64,000 bases of DNA from Mytilus galloprovincialis (Eukaryota; Mollusca; Bivalvia; Mytilida; Mytilidae): assembly GCF_965363235.1 (NCBI RefSeq), contig NC_134841.1:51419078-51483077 (forward strand), written 5' to 3'. Under the pieces are notes generated by a model. That model ran no database searches and was not told the origin of the DNA. It worked only from the letters and a program-made list of their open reading frames with translations. Shown piece after piece: positions 47,840-59,123 of this stretch. A program made the position numbers and the translations under genes. Positions within the stretch are counted from its first letter, which is position 1. Each line of letters opens with the position of its first letter.

Positions 47840-48550
47840 CAACCATTATTTTTAGTTTATCCTGAACAATGGCGATCACTAAGATGCTTGATGAACGTAA
47901 ATAGTGCAGGGATACAGAAGATCCCCTCTATCTGGTAAATGACGTCATAAAGGCGTGCATAATTGACGAGTTTTTTATGGTGACGGATGAACTCGAAAGT
48001 GGTCTATTAGTTTACATTAGCCTTGACACACTTTTAAAGTCAGTCTTGGATGTTCAACTCATATTTGTGTTCACTTTCATGTTCTTTTTTTTCCCCAAAC
48101 AATAAACTGTCTTAATTACAAAGAAGATAATTGACTGATTTGGGTAATATTCTACTGTTACAAGTACATGTATATAATAGCAACTGGAAAAAATACCATT
48201 TGTAGCAATAGTTTATTTTTGTTTGAAATTAAAATACACTGGTAGCTCACATTAATATTGCATTAAAAAATTGTCAAGTTTTATTTATGGGTGCTTTTGT
48301 CAAAACTGAAGCTTAGGATCTAAATAAAACACAATGTATCAAAATTTATTATTACATATTTTTAGGTTAACAATCATGTCTCATAATACTGTTTTTTTTA
48401 ATTTTTATCTAAAATGGTTGAACTGATAGTAATATTCTGCAACCAGTTTCATTATAACTGTTATTCTATGTAAACTTAAAACTGAGCGAGTAAGGACAGA
48501 AAATTTGCAACTTTCTAAAGAAAAAAAATATAAAATATTACAGAGAAACA
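47840..48550. other. no gene seen
   Basis: AT-rich sequence between two gene B segments, probably intronic. A GC-richer patch at 47930-48010 has no feature that I can name. Confidence 0.4.
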
Positions 48551-48555
48551 TATAC

Positions 48556-49325
48556 CTTTTTCATTGCAAATGCTGTTAAAAGATAATTTTTCTGGTTTAT
48601 AAATCTTCTTATAGCTGATTTCAGAGTCGCTCCTGTTCTGTCTCAAGGTTCTTTGCCAATCTGTGACTCACAGAAATCATACGAAGTAATACTTCCATTT
48701 GCGTTAAGGAGGGCCATCATCTCAGAAGATTTGTAGCATCCTGCATTATCTGACCATAAATGAAATGATAAATCAGAACCTTTCATAGTTTGGATGCAGT
48801 TGATGACATCAATGATTATTGCAGCTGTGGTCAAGCTGTCCTGTGTAATTTGACTCTGGAAAATGTGAACAAACCCTAAACTTTCAATTACCTCATCTGA
48901 TTTCCTGAAGGCCATAGTAATATGCCAAGGAAAGCCACGTTTGGCAAACCAGTCATCTGGTCCTCATGATACTTTCGTGGCAAATACTTCAGTCTGAGAC
49001 CAGAAATACTTCATCTTGACCCATAGTTTCAAACAATTTGCTCGTTGCCTTAATATCTTGATTCTTACAATGAACAATATGCCTCTTTAAATTATTGATA
49101 CTTTGGATGGATTGCTTGATTTTAAAATTCATATCATTCAGTTTTTCATTTTCTCTGACAATATTTGTCCAGCACTTCACCAGTTTCTGTATTGATAAGG
49201 TTGCATGAGACACACACTTAATTGTGTTGATGCTGGCAAGGATGTGCAATCTGTGGATGAATAGAATCACTAAGTGCATACATCAGACAATGATCTCCTA
49301 TTTCACTATTTGCAGCAATATGCAC
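48556..49325 (-). pseudogene. core exon of transposase-like gene B, decayed
   Basis: Minus strand. After 'atgtttcag' the frame reads VHIAANSEIGDHCLMYALSD, then a zinc-binding-like cluster CQHQHN...VCVSC interrupted by TAA at 49218-49220. Next comes GQDEVFLVSD (48989-49030). After frame changes it reads DDWFAKRGFPWHITMAFRKS, then WSDNAGCYKSSEMMALL, and after an in-frame TGA (48643-48645) DRTGATLKSAIRRF. It ends at a good donor 'aaaaag/gtatat' at 48556. The two Asp-containing motifs (VSD, WSDN) look like RNase H-fold catalytic motifs; the superfamily is uncertain. Two stops and at least two frame changes show decay. Confidence 0.6.
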
Positions 49326-49559
49326 CTGAAACATAAATGTACAATATGAAACATTTTTTGACTACTTCATGGAATGTTACTTTTATTTTGGTCTTTGTCT
49401 TACAAGCATTAACCTCTTTTTATCTCTAGCTTGGTCTGTTTTTCAGATACATTATGTACTCTAAGAAATATATATTTAGTGTATGACATAATTGGAACAT
49501 GTGCACATCTGTCTAGCAGGTATCATCTGTTCATTATTTTTTTTAAAGTTTGCCCAGTT

Positions 49560-49738
49560 TTCAGAAATTGCGTATTTGGCACAACTTTTTGGAATTTTGG
49601 ATCCTCAATGCTCTTCAACTTTGTAATTGTTTGGCTTTATAACTATTTTGATATCAGCGTCACTGATGAGTCTTATGTAGACGAAATGCGCGTCTGGCGT
49701 ACTAAATTATAATCCTGGTACTTTTGATAACTATTTCT
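49560..49738 (+). repeat. single ribozyme-bearing repeat unit (subfamily 1)
   Basis: 'gtatttggcacaactttttg', 'tcaatgctcttcaactttgt' and 'ataatcctggtacttttgat' match the minus-strand reading of 61-313. Here the unit is inserted in, and interrupts, the 9.6-10.8 kb type repeat (pieces at 49440-49530 and 49735-49990). Confidence 0.75.
49657..49700 (+). ncRNA. hammerhead ribozyme motif, subfamily 1
   Basis: 44 nt: GCGUCA/UGGCGU stem I, CUGAUGA, GUCU/AGAC stem II with loop UAUGU, GAAA, UGCGCG, UC. Core bases are complete. Stem III differs from copy 1 by C to U at its first base, still allowing a U-G pair in a dimer. Confidence 0.7.
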
Positions 49739-50284
49739 ATAAGTGATACATGTAAGTCAATTATATCTTGTATGTGGTATAATTGTAAGGTGCATGTACA
49801 TGTATTTCTGGCTGTGTTATCTTTCCTTAAACTCATTTGATGGTTCATTGGTAAAAATTAAGTTTTCTTGGTGAGTTTTGTTTCTAAGAGACTTAAGCAA
49901 TAGGTTAAATGAATTTGCTGTACCAGGAATGATTGTACAGCCTATATGTGTTTGTCTTAAAGAATTTATCTGAACTTGACTTCCATTTACATTGATCTTC
50001 GACATGTGAATTCAATGAAATACTTGCAGTATAATTATTTTTTTCGTTTCAACAAAAATTCAATTATGAACAATACAACGTAACAAGACATTTCATTGTG
50101 TTTATTCTTGTTTTTTTCTTTATGAATTCCTAAAACTACTTGGAGCTGGCATGTCAGTTTAGTGCTAATAGTCTGTTGTTTTTTAGGTATTATTGTCATT
50201 TTATTTATTTTCTTTCTTCTGACATCAGACTTGGACTTCTCTTGAACTGAATTTTAATGTGCGTATTGTTATGCGTTTACTTTT

Positions 50285-51062
50285 CTACATTGGCTAGAGG
50301 TATAGGGGGAGGGTTGAGATCTCATAAACATGTTTAACCCCGCCACATTTTTGTGCCTGTCCCAAGTCAGAAGCCTCTGGCCTTTGTTAGTCTTGCATTA
50401 TTTTTAATTTTAGTTTCTTTTGTACAATTTGGAGTTTATCACTGAACTAGTATATATATTTGTTTAGGGGCCAGCTGAAGTATGCCTCTGGGTGCTGAAA
50501 TTTCTGGCTGCATTGAAGACCTGTTGGTCCGAGACCACAATTGTATTCCCTTGATTTTCGTTGTTCACAAATATAGTCCCTAGTGTTGACATTGGGTTAC
50601 TTGCCATTAATTTTTATACCCCTTCCAAATTTATTTCTCCATGTTTAATGCCTCAAATTGCAAGTAGGGGGGTAAAATTACACTGTAAAAAAAATTGGGT
50701 CCAGAATTTTAAAGGAAAGTAGTGATTTAGTCCAGGTGATAAAGGTTGAAAAATAGCACTTCGGAAGCTGTCAAAAGATTTCAGGACGCCCTATTAAAAG
50801 ATAAAACTGTCCATATTTTGAGTTAGAGACAATGAAGTTTTCTATAATTTTGATATAATTTGTCCCAAAAGTAGTACAACACACTGTAAAAGTTTCTTTG
50901 AGAAAGCGCAGGTGGGACTTTTTTTATTTTCATTTATGTTCTAAAAGAAATGCACTACGAAATAATTGTGGTCTCGGACCTGTTGGTGACTTTCTGCTGT
51001 TGTCTGTTCTATGGTCCGGTAGTTGTCTCTTTGACACATTCCCCATTTCCATTCTCAATTTT
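50285..51062 (+). repeat. dispersed repeat R2 interrupted by a TIR element
   Basis: R2 sequence from 'ggttgagatctcataaacat' to 'ttgaagacctgttgg', then a 451-bp insertion, then 'cctgttggtgactttctgct' to 'cccatttccattctcaattt'. Removing the insertion and one octamer restores the order seen at 45113-45365. Confidence 0.9.
50528..50978. mobile_element. 451-bp TIR element with 8-bp target duplication
   Basis: Perfect 15-bp inverted ends (TCCGAGACCACAATT) are flanked by CCTGTTGG on both sides (50520-50527, 50979-50986). The empty site is visible in the related repeat at 45113-45365. The interior is non-coding and matches 6241-6643 and 25982-26150. An 8-bp duplication fits hAT-type and a few other superfamilies; the ends do not decide which. 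Confidence 0.9.
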
Positions 51063-51089
51063 ACCTTGAAATCTGTTTGTAGATACTGT

Positions 51090-51283
51090 TTACACTGCAG
51101 AAGCAATGAAGAAAATTCTTTGTTGTTCTCGATCAATTATGTCCATCTTAGCTAGTTTGTCTAGGATATCTATGATGGTTCAAATTGAACATCCTCCTTT
51201 AGCAACAAAGTAATCTATGCCTTCAAGACTTGTTCTCACTTGTGCTCCACATTGCGCCAATATTCTATACATGGTGCTATCAC
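51090..51283 (-). pseudogene. exon D of gene B with in-frame TGA
   Basis: Minus strand, after 'aaatttttag'. Frame: GDSTMYRILAQCGAQ..., then YFVAKGGCSI, TGA at 51180-51182, then TIIDILDKLAKMDIIDREQQ in the same frame up to a TAA at 51090. The frame does not join in phase to the exon ending at 52920, so an exon between them is missing or destroyed (a TTAA element and another repeat lie there). Its 3' end abuts the R2 repeat. Confidence 0.5.
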
Positions 51284-51482
51284 CTAAAAATTTAAAATTT
51301 ATAATTTAATTCTAAAGTTTGAAGAGAGCAAATGAAAATAGGAATATCAATTCAATGTTTTTGTTCACAGTCTGAGAGTGAGAATAATGTAATTCTAACA
51401 TAAGAATAACACAAGTTGAGCATTAATAGTAAGCCAAATTTGTTGAGACATGAGATTATCATGTAAATATCACAATATTTAA

Positions 51483-52038
51483 GGGGGCTTGCGGGTCTAA
51501 ATCAAAATTTTTATTTAATATAGGATTTCGCTATATTTTTCTATAAATACTTTATCTTATACTAAATAGAAAAATGAAATAAAAAAATGTGGTCACCGTT
51601 CATTTACGCTCACAATTTGCCTTCGAAACATTTTTGATAATGTCCTTTTTTTCTGTTGAACTAATAGGAGAAAAATTGGTATTATCGAAATAAAAAAAGA
51701 ACTAAATTACAGAAATCACTTAAATTTTACAATTATTTAGTTTATGTACAGCTTATTCGAAAACAACAATAAAAAATATAGGTCACATATGAAATAAAAA
51801 AGATATTTCGATTTCAATGCCAAAAAAATGGCATTTTTGCACCAAAGGGAGATAATTTGGAGCTTTTTCAATGATATCTACATTTTAAAAGTCATCTGGG
51901 GCCAACACGAATTGATTATTTGGGATGATTTTTGTACCATATGATAAAGTAACAACATTACTAAAGGTAATTAATAAAATTTGTAATGAAAAATAAATGT
52001 TTAATTTTTTTCTGAAAATCTTATAATTGCAAGCCTCC
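51483..52038. mobile_element. 556-bp TTAA-flanked element
   Basis: Flanked by TTAA at 51479-51482 and 52039-52042. Imperfect inverted ends GGGGGCTTGC and GGAGGCTTGC. Interior AT-rich, non-coding. Non-autonomous piggyBac-like candidate inside a gene B intron. Confidence 0.6.
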
Positions 52039-52429
52039 TTAATCATGAAAATTATGTTTCTACTGGTTTTACATTATATTCACATGATTATTTGAGACAA
52101 AATTAATTTAAGGTTAAATTAATGTTAATATCTACTACAAAAATAAGTAATCATCCATTGTAAACAGACAGAACTCAGGAATGTTAAAATAATAATAGAT
52201 AACCAGAGTAGTTATGACTGTGGCCAAGTTTGCTTGAATCTGGCCTAAGAGTTTCATGGAAGACGATCTTAGTAATTATATATTGTAAAAAAATTACTTT
52301 GAAGGGCATTAACTCCAATAGTGAGTCAATTGATAATTTTTGTTATGCTCGACTTATTTGTAGATCTGACTTCATTTAACTTTATTGCTGAATTCAGTTT
52401 ATCTCTATTCATATAAAGTTATACCTAAT

Positions 52430-52760
52430 TGAGGACCAATTTGATAATGATAAGATTCACCATATCAAAGAACCCAAAAATTTCAATTTTTTTATCAAAT
52501 CAAACCAAGTTTAATTTTGGACCCTTTTGGGCCTGTAGACAGAATAGAAAATTGGGTCCAATATCTAAAATATAAGCACAATGTTAGATTTAGAATATCA
52601 TAGAACCCCAAGTATTCATTTTTTGTTAAATCAAACTTAGTCACTTTTTTACCTGTAATTTTGACTAATTTGAAAAGAGGACCCAATATCAAAAATAAGA
52701 ATAGGCATATCAAAGAACCCCAAGAATTCAAAACTTTGAAAAATTCCATTGAAATTGGTC
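52430..52760. repeat. bivalve repeat with 'aaagaaccc.aa' modules
   Basis: 'atcaaagaacccaaaaattt', 'catagaaccccaagtattca' and 'atcaaagaaccccaagaatt' recur at ~100-150-bp spacing, with 'aattttggacccttttgggc'. A related fragment lies at 57885-58020. Confidence 0.6.
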
Positions 52761-52919
52761 AAGAAATAAGAATAAGCAATTTATACAAATTATTAGAAAA
52801 GTAGTCATTCCTTTTTTATAAGGAGCATTGTAATTAATGAATTTGGATGCAATTCTTACAAATGTAAAGCAGCAAGCATTAGTATTACTATGAAAAGAAA
52901 AAAAAACCCAAAATAATAC

Positions 52920-53003
52920 CTGTGATAAAAATTCCATGCTACTTTCAGAAATCATGCTTCTGCATTCACTCAAATTCAATCCTCTTGTCTTTGTTACATC
53001 ACT
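52920..53003 (-). CDS. exon C of gene B (84 nt, phase 0)
   Basis: Minus strand, between 'tttatttttcag' and 'tcacag/gtatta'. 28 open codons, SDVTKTRGLNLSECRS...SSMEFLSQ. Follows exon B in phase 0. Intact. Confidence 0.55.
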
Positions 53004-53159
53004 CTGAAAAATAAAAGGTTAGAGGTGACTTCATGATGATCTGGTATTTCCCTTTTAATATCTTTGGAATATGTCAGATAAATCTGTTATTACTAGTTTA
53101 AAAACAGTGGAACAACTGTTACTACACTAAAGCTAAGTCACAGGCACATATGATAAAAT

Positions 53160-53262
53160 ATCGACTCTGAGTGATCATGGCTGACCTATAGTTGTTTATG
53201 TCTATGTTGTACTTGCCTCTCTAGTAGAGAGATGTTTTGTTGGCAGTTATACCACATCTTAT
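53160..53262 (-). repeat. dispersed repeat R1, diverged inverted fragment
   Basis: 'tggctgacctatagttgttt' and 'ggcagttataccacatctta' at the R1 5' end, inverted. Confidence 0.6.
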
Positions 53263-53743
53263 CTATGTTATTATTCAAGTAATAATTTTTAGGGGTTCAG
53301 TTCTATACACCTATCAAGATCAGGTCATATTAGATATAACATTTTCTTTCTGTACACTTTGCCATTTACAGTTGGATTTGATAAGATAAATTGAGAATGG
53401 AATTATTTTTATAATGAGTACATTAAAATGAATAAAATTTAGAATGGAAAATTTCTTAAAATGAGTACACAACCTTGGATATAATGAAATGGCAAATTTT
53501 GATTTATATTGAACTGATGAGTTATGGAACTTTGTTAATGGGGAAATAGCCCTTTTATTAGATGTCTTGATGTTAGATATTATTGCTCAGCAAGTGCATA
53601 TAATACACTCTTTGCCCAGTTAACTATAGTTTATAGTCTTCATAGCATGTTCCTTGATGGATTGTTGTTAGGAAATACAGGCTTAAAATATTTTAGAACA
53701 AAATATGCTGAAGTGTGTTTTAATGTTGTGACAGATAACTTAC

Positions 53744-53809
53744 ATCTTCTGTTGTTTCCATCTTTTCTGGACATGTTGGCATATTCCCTTTTCTTCTTTT
53801 TGATTTAAC
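53744..53809 (-). CDS. exon B of gene B (66 nt, phase 0)
   Basis: Minus strand, between 'attttatag' and 'gaagat/gtaagt' (perfect donor consensus). 22 open codons, VKSKRRKGNMPTCPEKMETT plus ED; the basic KSKRRK run could be a nuclear localisation signal. Confidence 0.55.
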
Positions 53810-54307
53810 CTATAAAATAAAAATTGGTTATTCAAGAATTACTATCTGGATCTATATATATAATATAATTAAGCTGAAATATTTGCCTGTGAAAATAAAT
53901 TAATTTATAGTAAATTATAAATTTAAACAGCTTGAATTATTCCCCTTTATATTTAATCACTGTATCTGAACTAAATATATAGGGCAATAGCATTTTAACA
54001 AAATATTTTCTATGTAGTGGAAGTAAATTTATATTTCTGATAAGAAAAAAAATCACTATATGAAAGAATGATAATTATTTGCACAAAATAGATTCAGCTA
54101 ATCAAAATGGAGAATAAAAATAAAATCAACACTATAAACAGCATACAAGTTTGCGTACTACAATATACTAATGTATCAATTTCCCAGATTTCTCTCAATC
54201 AAAGATAATTATTGTTTTATACATTTGGTACTGACTTTTCTTGTTTAACATGAGATTCTTAGATATTTCATTAATTAAAATACACATTAAGTTATATATT
54301 AACTCAC

Positions 54308-54376
54308 AACTTCTGAGTAATCAGTATAACGTGGGCTCAAACTCTGTCTGAACTGCTGAATTGATCGTACATTAAG
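54308..54376 (-). CDS. exon A of gene B (69 nt, phase 0)
   Basis: Minus strand. 23 open codons (LNVRSIQQFRQSLSPRYTDY, then SEV) end at donor 'gaagtt/gtgagt'. The start uses the AG at 54377-54378 inside 'gtgaatgaaccag'. Starting at the stronger acceptor 13 nt upstream would bring an early stop in the phase set by the previous exon. The phase matches both neighbours. Confidence 0.5.
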
Positions 54377-54954
54377 CTGGTTCATTCACCTGAAAAAAAT
54401 AAATTAAAATGTCCGTGATACAGTATACTGATGATAATACGTGATTTACTATATAATTCATATATATATTTATTATTGTAAATAATGTACAATATATTGA
54501 ATAGAAACCAGGGTACAATAGGTACTATTTGTTTTTCAGATAACCCTTTCCTCCATTGAAATTTTGTTTTGCATACTTGATTCGCATAGAATTTTTAAAT
54601 AAAATGCTGTAAATATGCTTTAATGTATTAATGCATTATGAAAAACAAATATTTCATCAAATAAATTTTAGTCAGATATTCCTATTATATTCCTTTTCAT
54701 ATTGGATACAAATTTTCTTAAGTCTACTGCAGACACTTTGTAGTCAAACTGTTTCAACTGAGGTACTACACAGGCGTCAATAGGCGTCATTATGGAGTAA
54801 AGGGGGTGGCGTCAAAAAGCCTCATTATGGAGGAGAGTGATAAAGTGCCATTTCTTTGTCTTTTGCATCATCCTTAGACCATTTTTGCATAGAGAATAAA
54901 CATACCCTGTTCAGTTATAGTATCATTTGTGAAATAGATTTTTATGTTGTACTG

Positions 54955-55328
54955 TAACACCACTGTCCCAGGTTAGGGGGAGGTTTGGGATCCCTCTAAC
55001 ATGTTTAACCCCATCACATTCTGTATGTATGTGGCTGTCCCGAATCAGAACTGTTATTGAGTGGTTGTCCTTTATTGATGTGTTACATGTTTGTTTTTGG
55101 TTCATTTTTTTTTAACAGAAATTAGGTCTTTAGTTTTCTCTGATAATTAAATTGCATTATACATTTGTCATTTTGGGGCCTTTTTTAGCTGACTATGCGG
55201 TATGGGCTTTGCTCATTGTTAAAGGCCATACAGTGACCTATCCAGCTATCGTTGTTAATTTCTGTGTCATTTAATATCTTGTAGAGAATTGTCCCATCAG
55301 CAATCATACTACATCTTCTTTTTTATAT
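54955..55328 (-). repeat. dispersed repeat R1, long inverted copy
   Basis: 'gttgtactgtaacaccactg', 'tgatgtgttacatgtttgtt', 'gggctttgctcattgttaaa' and 'catcttcttttttatat': nearly the full R1 consensus in reverse, inside a gene B intron. Confidence 0.85.
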
Positions 55329-55497
55329 AGACTTTCCAATATAATATAAATTTTTCAAGGCTTCTCGACTCAGGAAATGTAGTAAAATGAGCCTTTATCC
55401 TGGCATGTAAAGACTTTGTATGCCATATATTACTAAACACATGCTGAACCTTTTGTGAAGATACAAGGATTACTTTAAAACAAGATATTATTATTAC

Positions 55498-55568
55498 CTC
55501 ATTTCCCTCTTCAAGTACTGCATCATTGGCATCTATTCTTATTTTCTTCTGACATAAAATACAACATG
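55498..55568 (-). CDS. first recognised exon of gene B (71 nt)
   Basis: Minus strand, between 'tcttttttccag' and 'atgag/gtaata'. In the frame that enters with one base from an upstream exon, 23 codons are open: CCILCQKKIRIDANDAVLEE, then GNE. The CCxxC start suggests a metal-binding knuckle. It ends in phase 0, matching exon A. The upstream exon supplying the first base was not found. Confidence 0.5.
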
Positions 55569-55990
55569 CTGGAAAAAAGATAGCTTTAATTTATAAAACT
55601 ACTGTAAAACATTGAAACTAATATGGATTTTTCGATGATCATTTTCCCGCATGCTAACTTCTACACCATTAATATTAGTGCATTTGATTCTAACAGGATA
55701 ACAGTCTAATAAAATTATAAGAAATAAAACACATTACTGTTTCTGTGAGATCTTCAACAAAATACCGTATAGTTAGCAATCTCAAGATGACTGACCCTTT
55801 TGGTTGTTACTAATATAATGCACGTCAAATATCATTTTAAATATGAGGATGGCGCTACCTTAAATGTCAGATTTATACCAAGACTATGTCCTATATATTG
55901 ATTGATTGTTGATTGCTTAACGTCCAGTGGCAAATATTTCATGCATGTAAAAAAAGACAATGTATTGCCATATGACCTTTTACATTGAAG
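55569..55990. other. no gene seen; repeat fragment
   Basis: Includes 'gattgattgttgattgctta' with 'acgtccagtggcaaatattt' (about 55900-55945), a motif that I recognise as widespread in bivalve genomes. Confidence 0.45.
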
Positions 55991-56241
55991 GATGAAATTT
56001 GAAAAAAATAGGCAGGACAGGAGTTTTTAGTAAAAAAAAAAGTCAGGATGTGACACTTGCAAAAAAAAAAAAGTCAGGACGACAATTAGGTAAAAAAAAA
56101 GTCAGGATAGACTAAAAAAAAAAAGAAGGGCAGGACCGATTAGAGTGAAAAATAAAAATGCAGGACAGAGATTACAGCTAAAAAAAATGCAGGACAAAAT
56201 TTTTCTTCCTAGCCCCCCATAAAAATCAAATGGTAGCTCCC
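55991..56241 (-). mobile_element. GGGAGCTACCATTT foldback element, truncated inverted copy
   Basis: Reverse complement of 9311-9599. The GGGAGCTACC end is intact at 56241, followed by TAA, while the other inverted end is missing. Confidence 0.7.
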
Positions 56242-56337
56242 TAAATAGGAACATGTATGCTATATATTTTTTTAACTTTTAAACGTGTATCATCTAGATG
56301 TATTTTATTTTTTACTAATGTAGGAGGATAACTTCTA

Positions 56338-56393
56338 ACAACTCTGTATATAGAAAACTTCTCACAACTCTGTATATAGAAAACTTCTCACCA
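56338..56393. repeat. 28-bp tandem duplication
   Basis: 'caactctgtatatagaaaac' occurs twice, 28 bp apart. Confidence 0.8.
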
Positions 56394-56399
56394 ATGAGG

Positions 56400-57670
56400 G
56401 GTGTCTCGTGGTGGCAGTATGTATTTATGTAATATATTTTTTAATATTTATTATTTGATAAAAAGAAAAAAAATTATGGGTACTGTTCCCTTACACTCAA
56501 ATTCAGTTTAAAATAGCCTTTTTTCAATGACATGTACGCGTTAAATTGCCCTTTTTCTGACTAACACACTGCCCTTTTCAAATCCTGACTAGAACACTGC
56601 TATGTATGCACAAATCATATATGTGACTATGTTTCAATAACCTTTTAGTCTTTGTCTTGCCTTCATGGACTGGTTTATTCACTCTCATTAAATTACATGG
56701 ACATGCTACGTTAATTTCTGTTGATTGCCGACATTCAAGTGACGTTCATAAATTGGAGACGACAATTTGTTATTAACGCTAAGTTCGACTTGTATATATT
56801 TTCAATTCAATTTAAATATGTATTGCCATATAAACTATATCAACATTAAGTTTGTGACAAATACAAAATAAGTAGATAATCAGTGTATATAAAGTGTGAA
56901 TCCAGCTAGTTAATTTTCACTGTCATATGTGGGTATGTCTATTGTAGAATAAAGGATCATGGGAAAACTGTATTTGTTTACGTTTTGAAAATACCAAATT
57001 AATTGATTTGAAGGAAAGTTTTTACATATTTTCATTGTGATATGTCTTTATTATGTACAAACATAGCATTAAAGTTCAAATAAGTGTTATAAAAGCAACA
57101 TAATATAGCATATCGATTTTTGAAAGCGATCCATTTTAACTATAGATGCGATGAATTATCACTGTTAGTGCAGTCATTTCTGATGTGGAATTTTCGAAGA
57201 TGCGAGGAATTTATTGTAGAATTATGTGATAAATGCACTTGAAACAAATGAAAAAACTTAGTTGATGACTTTAGAATTTATGATAAATGTATTTTCAAAT
57301 TGAAATACAAACTCCTCATTCATTCTTTATCAAATATATAGCTTTTCAAATTTGTAACAAAAACGCTTCTCAAAATGTCATATTGTATTCTTCAAATTAC
57401 GTTTTTTCTTGATTTAAAAAAAAATAAATTAAAAGATATTTCTGTATTCTTTTTAAGTCAAAGATTGATATTTTGTTTTGGTAGAACAAATGTTCTTGAC
57501 TCGATTGTTGCTTGCATGATTGTAACTGTATAAGGTGAAACGGTATGTGACATAAATTATCCACAGTCATTAAAACATGAAATGTAAGGTGTGGGCGAAC
57601 TTTTTTGTTTGCATTGGTACGTGAAGTAGAGCACCCTTGATACAAAAAAAAATTATCCGTAATGAACAGC
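56400..57670. other. no gene seen
   Basis: AT-rich with no exon-like or repeat structure that I can name. Confidence 0.45.
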
Positions 57671-57677
57671 TCGATAC

Positions 57678-57817
57678 CAGAGGAGGATTTAGGGGGACAG
57701 GGGGTTGCCCCCTTTTTGGGAAAACATTTGGTTACTTTTATATGGAATCACTGGAGCGGGCCCCCTCTTAGGTAGTCATTGGACCCCTACTTATAAAAAT
57801 TTCTAGATCCGCGAGTG
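57678..57817. mobile_element. CAGTGGCGGATCC-family MITE, diverged copy
   Basis: Ends 'cagaggaggatttag' and 'ctagatccgcgagtg'. GATAC flanks both sides, a partial target duplication. Interior like 39395-39562. Confidence 0.5.
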
Positions 57818-58084
57818 GATACTACCACAGAGGTCAAACAATGCACATTTGGGTAATTGTACACAACATGCATGCTACAATTCATGTTTGATGATCTTAG
57901 ACCCTTTGGACCTCTATGTGGGCTATTTCGGTAACTTGGTAAAAATCCCCAAACTGGATACAAAGTTAGATTCAGCATGTCAAAGAACCCCAAATATTCA
58001 TAAGGTCTTTTGTCTATAAAAATGCATGCATGGGATACATTTGTTATTGAAGGCGATGATGACTGTGACAATAGGATGAAGATA

Positions 58085-58410
58085 AAAAAAATATCTTATT
58101 CTGGGGTCTCATTAGGGGGGGGGGTCTGATCCCTGATCCCGCTTACTGCTTTATCAGATTCCCGTATCCCGCTTATACTATGCAGTTCTCATTTTTTAAA
58201 ATTTTCCGTGTCCCGCTATACTTTATTTCTCGTTTTCACGACACAATCATTTGACTATCACGTGTCACGCTTACAAAAAAATCGGCAATTCCGCGTCACG
58301 CTTATACCTCAACGCGACCCACTATTCTACTCTTTTCTGACTCATATTAAGCCCATTATAGATATATTAAAAAAGTGTGTTTTTTATCCCTTTTAATCCC
58401 GTCTCGTTTC
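58085..58410 (+). repeat. GC-richer repeat with 'tcccgct' period
   Basis: 'tcccgctta' or 'tcacgctta' recurs about five times at 28-50-bp spacing between 58137 and 58305, preceded by a run of ten G. Resembles a bivalve repeat; the 62-codon frame across it is incidental. Confidence 0.5.
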
Positions 58411-58424
58411 GGGTTGAGCCACAG

Positions 58425-58620
58425 ATAGATAAGATGTCATATGTGACAACGAGACAACTCTCAAAATGAGTCACAATTTATAAAAGTATACCTTTATACG
58501 TCAAAATACGGTCTTCAACATGGAGTCTTGGCTCACACCGAACAGCAAGTTATAAAGGGCCCCAGTGTAAAACCTTTTAAACGGGAAAACCAACGATTCA
58601 ATCTTTATCAAGATGTACGT
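58425..58620 (+). repeat. dispersed repeat R1, diverged copy
   Basis: 'agatgtcatatgtgacaacg', 'tcaaaatacggtcttcaaca' and 'gcaagttataaagggcccca' follow R1 order with many changes. Confidence 0.6.
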
Positions 58621-58871
58621 AATTAGTGGTGAAGTGTCATGGAAATGGATAAAAAAAATAAGGATATGGAAATGGATAAAAAAAAAACAAGGATAAAGAT
58701 CCCTATACGATTCATAAGAAATTTTTAAAATGGAATACATTTGAAATAAATGTTATTTCTATTGAAATTATTTAGAGTGTTTTAAAACCAAACTTTCCTC
58801 CGTAAGTTAAATTTTATCAAATCCGTCTCTTACTTTATCTATTGTTTGAGCAAGTCGGCTAAATTAAGGCT

Positions 58872-59123
58872 TTACAGCTAATTTCCTAATGCATGTAAAG
58901 CAAAACTTTGGTTGACTTGATTGCTTAGTTTGTATAATTGTTTTTACAAACTTTGTAAATAAGATTGACATCTTTAAACAATATGTATCGGCATAGTTTA
59001 ACTTGTATTTATATAATTATTATATTTGAATTAAATTGGGTGTTATCATAATGATTGTACAAAAAAAAAAGCAAGCACGCTAACTAAAGTCTTGCTTTAC
59101 ATGCCAAAAAAAATACGCTGTAA
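58872..59123. repeat. TIR element family M1, copy 3 (252 bp)
   Basis: 'ttacagctaatttcctaatg' left, 'tacgctgtaa' right, the same interior as the copies at 3436 and 42566. Confidence 0.8.
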
